From Ulota crispa (Eukaryota; Streptophyta; Bryopsida; Orthotrichales; Orthotrichaceae): a stretch of DNA of 64,000 bases. A program made the translations under genes and the position numbers. Positions within the stretch are counted from its first letter, which is position 1; each line of letters opens with the position of its first letter. A model generated the notes under the pieces. The model did not search any database. It saw only the letters and a list, made by a program, of their open reading frames with translations, and was not told the DNA's origin. Shown here piece after piece: positions 57,087 through 64,000 of the stretch. The DNA lies in the NCBI GenBank assembly GCA_963920765.1, contig OY987243.1:4092001-4156000 (forward strand), given 5' to 3'.

Positions 57087-58289
57087 CGGCATCCCCAATG
57101 CAGCCGTAAGAGAGGCAGGCAAAAGCTTGTGCAATGCTTTAACCCTAAATGCCCGAGGCCTTTCTGAACTTCTTCTTGGCATTTTCAGGAAAGTGAACAA
57201 TCAACCAACCTTTTCAAAAATTTCATCAAGTTTTTTTAACTGTAACCATACAAATATAAACTTTGACATGTTAGAGATTACATGGAAAAAGAGATTACAT
57301 GGAAAAAGAAAATACAACAATATCACTTATAGTTTGAAAGATTATAATGTTTGAACACGAGGGCGTTAAAATTGCAAAAGTGACTTGAAGTTTTCTAATC
57401 CTCATTTCACATGTCAAATCTAAAAAGTTGGTCATAAAAAAAATATGAGGTTTAAGGTCATTACATGTTTAATTTTAGTCAATTTACAGCTTCCAAAATC
57501 TACTCATGTATTTTTTTTAATGGATTGCTAATACGGATTTTTCTCCAAGCTCTAGTGTATTTGAGGCTCATTTTCAAGATCTTCCAACACTAGAAAACTC
57601 AAGATTGCAGTGGACACCCTTGTACAAAATCTTGAGTAGAAAAATCATCAATATTCATTTTTTAAATCAGATTTTTGGTGTTGAAAATAGACTTCATAAC
57701 AAACTTGTGTTCAAAAGAATATACCAAAAATAGTGATTTGATAAGGTTTTATTTGTCTTCAAAGTTTTGTAAACACCCAAATTGGGTGCCTTGGGCATTT
57801 AGAGGTTAAACCGGACTTCAGCAAAAACATGGGTTCCAATGCAGTAGGTAAACCATACTGCATTTTTCAAGGCTCCCCACATAAGAGCCCCTCCATTGCA
57901 AATTTTCACTATTTGGAGAGTCCATACCACTCTTGGGAATTTCAGATACTTCTGACATGAATCAGCTACACATAATTCTATAAAAAAAATAAGTCCTAAA
58001 TGACTAAGTGACAATGATTGCAATGATTATACAGCTACAAAATGACTGCAAAATGACTGTTCAGTCATGGTTTAGTCATTGTCATAGTCATTTAGAACCT
58101 GTTTTTTTACTTGTGTAAGCACTTAAAAAAGACATGAACTATTAAAATACTGTGTTTAGTGAGAGTCATAATGTATATGCATTGGGAGGTGGTGGATTGG
58201 AAAATGGCCCTGCTATGTAAGAGAGCCGGTGTTAGGCACGGTCTGACACACTTTTCGGAGCTTAGATCTTGGCTGGATTGGGGATGCCC
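57087..58289. mobile_element. PIF/Harbinger-like MITE 1 of a chain, hosting a TTAA element
   Basis: Left end CGGCATCCCCAATGCAGCC, right end inverted GGCTGGATTGGGGATGCCC, TTA outside both (57084-57086 and 58290-58292). Of 1,203 bp, 663 belong to the TTAA element inserted at 57143. Confidence 0.8.
57143..57805. mobile_element. TTAA-flanked element 9
   Basis: TTAA at 57139-57142 and 57806-57809; termini CCCTAAATGCCCGAGG and inverted CCTCTAAATGCCCAAGG. Inserted within a PIF-like MITE, hence younger than it. Confidence 0.83.
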
Positions 58290-58292
58290 TTA

Positions 58293-58713
58293 GGGCATCG
58301 CCAATGCACACAGCAACAGTGTTTGCATCGATAAAGTGCTGATGTTGAAAAATAATTGTGCTCCAATGGAACCTTTACCTATTTCGGCACTTCCTCAGTT
58401 TTGGTATTGGAGGCCCTAGGTCTGGCAAATTTGCAGAATCTGAAGGGCCTGCATGTTGGCACCGGTACACAAATCATTAATGTCAACCAATTTAAGCTTG
58501 TCAATCAATTCAAACTTCTTGTGTTTCAGTGAACAGTGTACACTTTTAACTTTGTTTCTTTAAATACCTTAAAAAGTTGGTTTGACGTTTGTTTTGCCTG
58601 CTGTGCATTGGGGTGATTTGTTTTTTGAGAAGCCCTGCATGTGCAAGGCCTTGTGGAACGTCTCTGCACACCCGGATACAAGGATTGTTTGCCGATGTCC
58701 ATTAGAGATGCCC
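58293..58713. mobile_element. PIF/Harbinger-like MITE 2 of the chain
   Basis: GGGCATCGCCAATGCAC at the left, inverted GTCCATTAGAGATGCCC at the right. It shares TTA 58290-58292 with its left neighbour and TTA 58714-58716 with its right neighbour. Confidence 0.72.
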
Positions 58714-58716
58714 TTA

Positions 58717-59118
58717 GGGCATCCGCATTGCAAACTCTGGGAACATGCCTTCTGCTAGGAAACAACGGGCTGTTTCACGAGAGCTTTGAAGTTTTCATTT
58801 TATTTCCATGGACAACATCCCAATGCACATCCAGTACAATTTGCGTATGGAAACTTGACCAAACGTTACTTGTCATTACCTTCCACGTGGAGGCTAGGAA
58901 CAAGGCTAGGAATAGATCTTTATCAACTTGGTCATGGGAAAAGTAACAAGAGTCTTTCAAGGACAGGCAAATCGACAAAATATATTACTCTGAGCATTTT
59001 GTATGTCAAGGATGTGGAAGTGCCGATGCATGTGAAGGTTGCATTGGATTGCATGATAAATAAAAATGCCGGTACAATACTGATGCAGTTGTTTATTCTA
59101 GCTGCATTGCGGATGCTC
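58717..59118. mobile_element. PIF/Harbinger-like MITE 3 of the chain
   Basis: GGGCATCCGCATTGCAAAC at the left, inverted GCATTGCGGATGCTC at the right, TTA on both sides (58714-58716, 59119-59121). A further left-type end, CAGCATCTCCACC, follows directly at 59122, with no partner found. Confidence 0.72.
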
Positions 59119-59121
59119 TTA

Positions 59122-59926
59122 CAGCATCTCCACCTGACCGGGCAAATCTGGACTCACTAGATCAAGTTGCCAGGGCCCGGGGAGGAGAATGTGGCTGGGC
59201 TTGCACCCCAATCTCCACCGGTGGCACACGGGCCAGGCCTAAATTTTGAGAAAAAATAGCTTTGAACTAGTTTTTGATTTATATGTTTTTTAAGTGCAAT
59301 TTTTAAAGAAGTTTTTGGGCTGCATGCTTTCCGTTTCTAGAAATTCATGCATAGCTTCTTCAATAAATGTCAGGATGAAGAAAAAATTAGTTGACCACGT
59401 AGATCTTTGAATTTCCTACCTTTCATAAAAGTTTCAAAAAATCACATAAAGTAGTTTAGTTGTAAGTACATGCCCCAAATCCCATGTCCCCTAAGGGGAT
59501 AGTTGGGCCTTTAGGAGTTAGGGGTTTGTAAGACTATTTGAGGTGAGGATTGAGTGTATAAAATGTTTGTGCAATTCACATATATGGATGTTGGTTTAGT
59601 TTGGAATTTCAATTGATGTGCTTTGAGATTTTTGTTTAACTTTTGGTGGTAATAAATTCAATATGCATGCAATAAATAATTTTGCTTAACCCCTAAAGGA
59701 GTTTGTTCAAAAGACAATTTGGATTTGGACATGTACCTATAACTATTTTAGTTTGTAAGATTTTTTGAAACTTTCATAGAAGGTGAAAAGCCTAAATGGG
59801 CATTTAGTTTTTGTCATCATCTTGACATTTGAGGAAGAAATTATACAAGAGTTTATCAAAACTAGGGGAAGAGGGATGCAACACCTTTCCTTTGTAAACA
59901 AGTGTTAATTTTAAAGTCATTTGCCT
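59122..59926. other. Fragments of elements, no gene
   Basis: Begins with an orphan PIF-type end. GGGCCTTTAGGAGTTAG at 59508-59524 and TTAACCCCTAAAGG at 59688 are orphan TTAA-family ends facing away from each other. Confidence 0.4.
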
Positions 59927-59930
59927 TTAA

Positions 59931-61461
59931 CCCCTAAGTGTCTTGCGAAGAAAATTTAGCATACCTCCAATATGGAACCTTCAGCACATTCTCTCAATTT
60001 TTAGAAAAATGAACAAGTATTCACACAATCCAAACAAGTCATTCTATTCCCAATTGAAAATCAAAAGTTTAAAGCTAATCTGATTCAAATTCAAGTAAAT
60101 TTGCAAAATCCCCATCGTTGAGAATCTCATATTTGTTAATTTGAGTAGCAGTGCACAATATGGATTTTGGACTTTGATGTGATTTTTTTCCAAAATAAAT
60201 AATTAACTAATGGTTGATCCCATGAGACTGTGTCTAGCTATACTTGATGGAAAAAAAAACTCCTCAAATGGGAAAAAACTCCTCAAATGGGAAAAAACTC
60301 CAAAACTTATGGTCATTCAAAGTAAGTGGATCTAGCTGGCTCACTACTTTAGAGCTACAAAAACCTTGCCCAATCAAGAGAAAAAAACTTGACACATCAT
60401 CAACCTTCTCTCCTATACATGGGAGTGTGGGCTTCTGATCCATCCCATTCAAAATTCCTCCATCCGCAATGCAATGTACAATGCCTATATACACTTCTAC
60501 TAATGGTTTTAGTATTAAAATTAGTAAATTCAAATGTTTGGGTGCAAAATCTAGAGACTCCAAGGAACAAGAAGCTGATCCAATAGTTTTGTTGGACTTT
60601 TAGCTCCATTTGGACTTGAGTGGCGGGTGATTGCAAGAATGACCTGTTTTGTTGTTTGTCCCCTTCCCCTGTTGCAAGTGGTTTTTGGGTCTTATCTTTT
60701 GCAGTTTTAGTAATTTTGACTTGAAATTTTAGAGCAAGGTGAACATGAAAGTTATTGATATTTAAAATTTTCTTTGGATTTTTTAAAATTCTTTTACTAT
60801 TTTTGAGTGGACCCCAATGACCTATCTACCTTTGTGGTTTTGGTGGTTTTCAATATCATTTTGGGTCCAAAAATGCAAATCCAAAGCCACAAATTAGGGA
60901 AGTGGTTTAGGAGGCATCAATACACATATTTATTGACTAGTTTTACTAAACTCAAAATATTTTGGCCTGCACATTGTCTCAAAGTGGGCATCCTTTCTCC
61001 CTCCATTGGTGAAAGACAAAAACCTTCCTCCAAAAAGCACTTGCATCAGTTCAAGCCAATGAGAGAGATGAGAAATGGACATCTTTTATTTCATTTTTTT
61101 GAATTATTTTACTATTTTCTAAAAAGCAAAAAGGAAATTGTCTTTTTGTTGGTAATTTTTGTCCCTCTATTTTTGTGCATAACTTTTAGGATAAAAATTT
61201 TCTAGGTCTAAATTTTCACAAGTATGCTATTTTAAGTGCTTTACAAATTTTCCATATTTTATTTTATTTAAAAAAAAATATTCAAAAGCTCATAGTACTA
61301 CGTAGTACTACCAATTTTAAGGGTGTTTGAGACAAAACTGGCTGGTCATCTTGCAACTACCCTGGCAGACAAAAATTTGAGCATGCAATGCCTTTTTTTG
61401 TCTACTTTTACACCTCCAAGAACCCCATTTGGTCATATTGGGCTCTTTGGTCCTTTAGGGG
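59931..61461. mobile_element. TTAA-flanked element 10, interrupted by a 738-bp insertion
   Basis: TTAA at 59927-59930 and 61462-61465; termini CCCCTAAGTGTC and inverted CCCCTAAAGGACC. Without the insert it is about 790 bp and homologous to element 4 (38186-38949) throughout. Confidence 0.83.
60625..61362. mobile_element. Non-autonomous DNA transposon, family M2, nested
   Basis: Termini GGGTGATTGCAAGAATGACC and inverted GGTCATCTTGCAACTACCC; TGGC on both sides (60621-60624 and 61363-61366). The unoccupied site in element 4 reads GAG-TGTC-AGACC, one base different. Interior inverted relative to 3561-4292. Confidence 0.83.
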
Positions 61462-61465
61462 TTAA

Positions 61466-62516
61466 GGGCACAAGGTGTGGTTACTTAGGCAAAGGAGAGA
61501 GAAATGGAAGGGGCCTTGTCTTGGAGAACGTTCAACCCTCCATTCCATCTGTCACTTGTAAAATCTAGAAGTTTAAATTTTTGAACAGTTTGTATATGAT
61601 TTAATTCTTTACTTCCAAGTGTTAGTAGACTAAGGTTCCTTGGTTTTCTCCATTTTGATGAGTATAATTTAGATATTGAAATGCACAAGATGCCTCCAAT
61701 GTTGCCTAGTATATTGCAAATTTCATGAGCTTTTGGCTTTACAAGAATGTACATAGTATGTTATACTCCTCCAATTCATTTGAAAAATTCTCCCACACAT
61801 ACCTAGCATAGTCTTCAACATGAAGGAATTAACCCCTAAAGTCCTAAGCTAAGTTCTTCACCAAAATCACTCCAAAACTGCCATTTCTAGTACAAGTACC
61901 ACATTTTAGAAATAGAACATTTTTTGATACATGTAACCATAAGACCTTGTAGTACGCTAGTATCCAAAGTTGTGAAAAAAATTCAGAAATTTGCACCATG
62001 TAGATTGTAAGATACTTGAGTTTGAATTGACAATATACCATTTTTTGTCCGTGCCAAAATTCGAGCAACTGCACTTCACAAGGTCATATTTGTATGAAAA
62101 ATTTCCAAAATGGTTGTAATTTTTTGGATTTGTTCTTCAAAGCAAGTTGGGTACACACTTGAAAATTTTCAAATCATTTGGAATTATACAACATATGGGG
62201 AAAAATTAGTAAGTAAAAGGAAGTAGAGAATGGTTCAAAACACTCAATTGTTAAGTACTTAATTATGGAAATGAAAAATTTCAATCCCAATGGTTTTTAC
62301 ATTGTGATAAACAATTTTCATCCTTAATTTTTTTTTTGAAATATTGAAAATTGAGTAATTGATAAATAACTTCAAAGTTTATTTTAGAATGGAGAATTCA
62401 TAACTGCCCGCAAACAAAATCTCCTCATAACTTTCATCTCATTGATCAAAATTGAATGATTCAAAGCTTTCCATGTATATATAAATCTAAAGAACCAATT
62501 TCAAAAAACAAAAAAC
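61466..62516. other. AT-rich intergenic DNA; one unpaired TTAA-type end
   Basis: TTAA-CCCCTAAAGTCC at 61832 has no recognisable partner. No gene. Confidence 0.4.
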
Positions 62517-62520
62517 TTAA

Positions 62521-63715
62521 CCCCTCATTGCGTAAGGGGACGGAAAGCGTCTTCTAGCAATCAATCACTCCTACTTGAAGTGTTGTAACTTTTGGGTGTA
62601 CTGTCCAAATTCAATAAAGATTGTTGGCAAAGTTGCGCATACTAGTCTAGTTTCTACAAACACCATATTAGGTAAATTGGGGAAAAGGTACATTTTGGGA
62701 CTTTTGCAGGTTGTACATGATCACCTACAATTGAGCTCAGTATTTTTTTTTGTACATGGGCCCTCACTTGAGAGGAGGAATTTGCGAGGGAAAAAATCTT
62801 AGTGGCTCAAACTAAATTTGATACCTTCAAATTTGGTTTTGGGTAACTTCTCTGGATCTAGGTGACGTACAAATTGGGACCCCCCGTTTTCCCAATTTAC
62901 CTAATATGGTGTTTACGATAGAATTTTCAGACCAATCTAAAACATGTTCAACTTGTGAAAGCCATTCAAAGTTCATAGGGTCAATTTGAGTTCACCACAT
63001 TGCATTGTGATGGCGGCAACTTTGGGGGTTTGTATATTTTTCATCAAATGTTTGTTTTCAATAAAATTTGTTGCGTTTTGTTCTCCTAAAAGTCTAGTAA
63101 TTATAGTAAAATTTTCATGTCAAGCCAAATTGTTTTGAATGTTTGAGAGCAACTTAAAGTTCAAAATCCACTTGTTTTTGCATTATAGTGAGCTTTGGTG
63201 GCTTATAACTTATTTGTAGAATTTTGTTTTCAATATCTATTATTGGGAAAGTTGCGCATACTAGTCTAGTTGTTGTGGTCATATTTTCATATCAATCCAA
63301 GAAGTTATGAGTGAATGAGAAGCATTTTAGTAGGAGGAGGTTTAGCCTAAGATGTAATTTTTTGCTACTTTTCTCATTCTTTTTTAACAATTCAAAACAA
63401 TTTTGCAAACAAAATGAGTATATTGATTGATATTTTCTTTCACCAATATGTTTGTATATTGGTTTGAATCACTTTATTTATTTATTTTCTTTCATTTGAG
63501 TAGGTTTAGAAATCAAATTTTAGCATCTTTTTTCAACACTAAAACAACAAAATTCATCTAATATATGAGGTCAAATGACCCCAAATTTGATCCATATCAT
63601 CTACAACATGCACACTACAAGATTGCACGGTTGAAATTTTCAATGGCATTTAGACTTACAACACTTGAAAAGCAAGAATAACTTTAGGCCCCTTTGGACC
63701 TTAGGTTGTGAGGGG
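62521..63715. mobile_element. TTAA-flanked element 11
   Basis: TTAA at 62517-62520 and 63716-63719; termini CCCCTCATTGCGTAAGG and inverted CCCCTCACAACCTAAGG (five central mismatches). 1,195 bp with no recognisable coding region. The least certain pairing in the set. Beyond it, 63720-64000 is AT-rich with GAGC(A/T)TGAGC-type direct repeats at 63845-63885 and nothing else seen. Confidence 0.62.
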
Positions 63716-64000
63716 TTAAAATATAATTTAAAAAAAAAAATATGTCTGTCAAGTAAAGAAATCAACATATCATGCAATAAGTTTAGAATTATGAAGTCAA
63801 AAGCTATGGAATTTGTTGGACTTTAAAGCAGGGTTGCTAGCAGGCGAGCCTTTGAGCATGAGCTTGTGAGCTTGTGAGCCTATGAGCAGGAAACTTTTCA
63901 AGTAAATTTTGGAGTGAAGTACCTATGATCGTGGAACTTTTGTACAAATGTGAAATAATAAGTAGGTCATATTGTAAGGGAACTTGTGGAATATATGAAA

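Overview
The window is nuclear DNA from a land plant that probably still makes flagellated sperm. It is AT-rich and gene-poor, with multi-exon genes, TTTAGGG-type (plant) telomeric repeats at 42104-42120, and plant-type S-adenosylmethionine synthetase and PLATZ-like genes. The 3' end of an apparent intraflagellar transport gene (IFT172-like, 97-261) points to a bryophyte, lycophyte, fern or other seed-free lineage, because flowering plants have lost IFT genes. I cannot name the species.

Genes. (1) The left edge holds the C-terminal exon of an IFT172-like protein (+). (2) 9408-10595 (+) is an intronless, divergent PLATZ-type zinc-binding protein. (3) Three copies of S-adenosylmethionine synthetase (SAMS/MAT, 391 aa) lie at 18407-19582 (-), 31596-32771 (+) and 55074-56249 (+). 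Their 1,176-bp coding sequences appear identical base for base, although promoters, 5' leaders and 3' UTRs differ between copy 1 and copies 2/3. All three 3' UTRs keep the same 28-nt G/C-rich element. (4) 40619-41591 (-) is a three-exon plant HNH-domain gene that only appears when its exons are joined. (5) Two 114-bp terminal-exon-like relics (27022-27135 and 45957-46070, both -) belong to an unidentified duplicated sequence.

Mobile DNA. No LTR retrotransposon, LINE or transposase gene could be recognised. The intergenic space is filled with non-autonomous inverted-repeat elements of many families, often nested. The commonest is a group of eleven elements flanked by TTAA, with short termini beginning CCC/CCCC, 71 bp to 1.5 kb long. 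TTAA targeting is the hallmark of piggyBac and Kolobok transposons. One sits inside another MITE whose unoccupied relative (8430-8750) preserves a single TTAA, which supports TTAA as the target duplication. Other families include 4-bp-TSD elements (3561-4292; 60625-61362 nested in a TTAA element), large foldbacks flanked by GYAC (13257, 22518, 34063), and PIF/Harbinger-like elements flanked by TTA, three of which lie end to end at 57087-59118.

Layout: 0-9 kb IFT172 end plus nested MITEs; 9-12 kb PLATZ; 12-18 kb MITEs; 18-20 kb SAMS copy 1; 20-30 kb AT-rich repeats; 30-33 kb SAMS copy 2; 34-40 kb TTAA elements; 40-43 kb HNH gene; 43-48 kb small TTAA elements; 48-53 kb empty AT-rich DNA; 53-57 kb SAMS copy 3; 57-64 kb MITE chain and nested TTAA elements. 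The SAMS copies supply S-adenosylmethionine. I see no functional operon-like link among the other genes.
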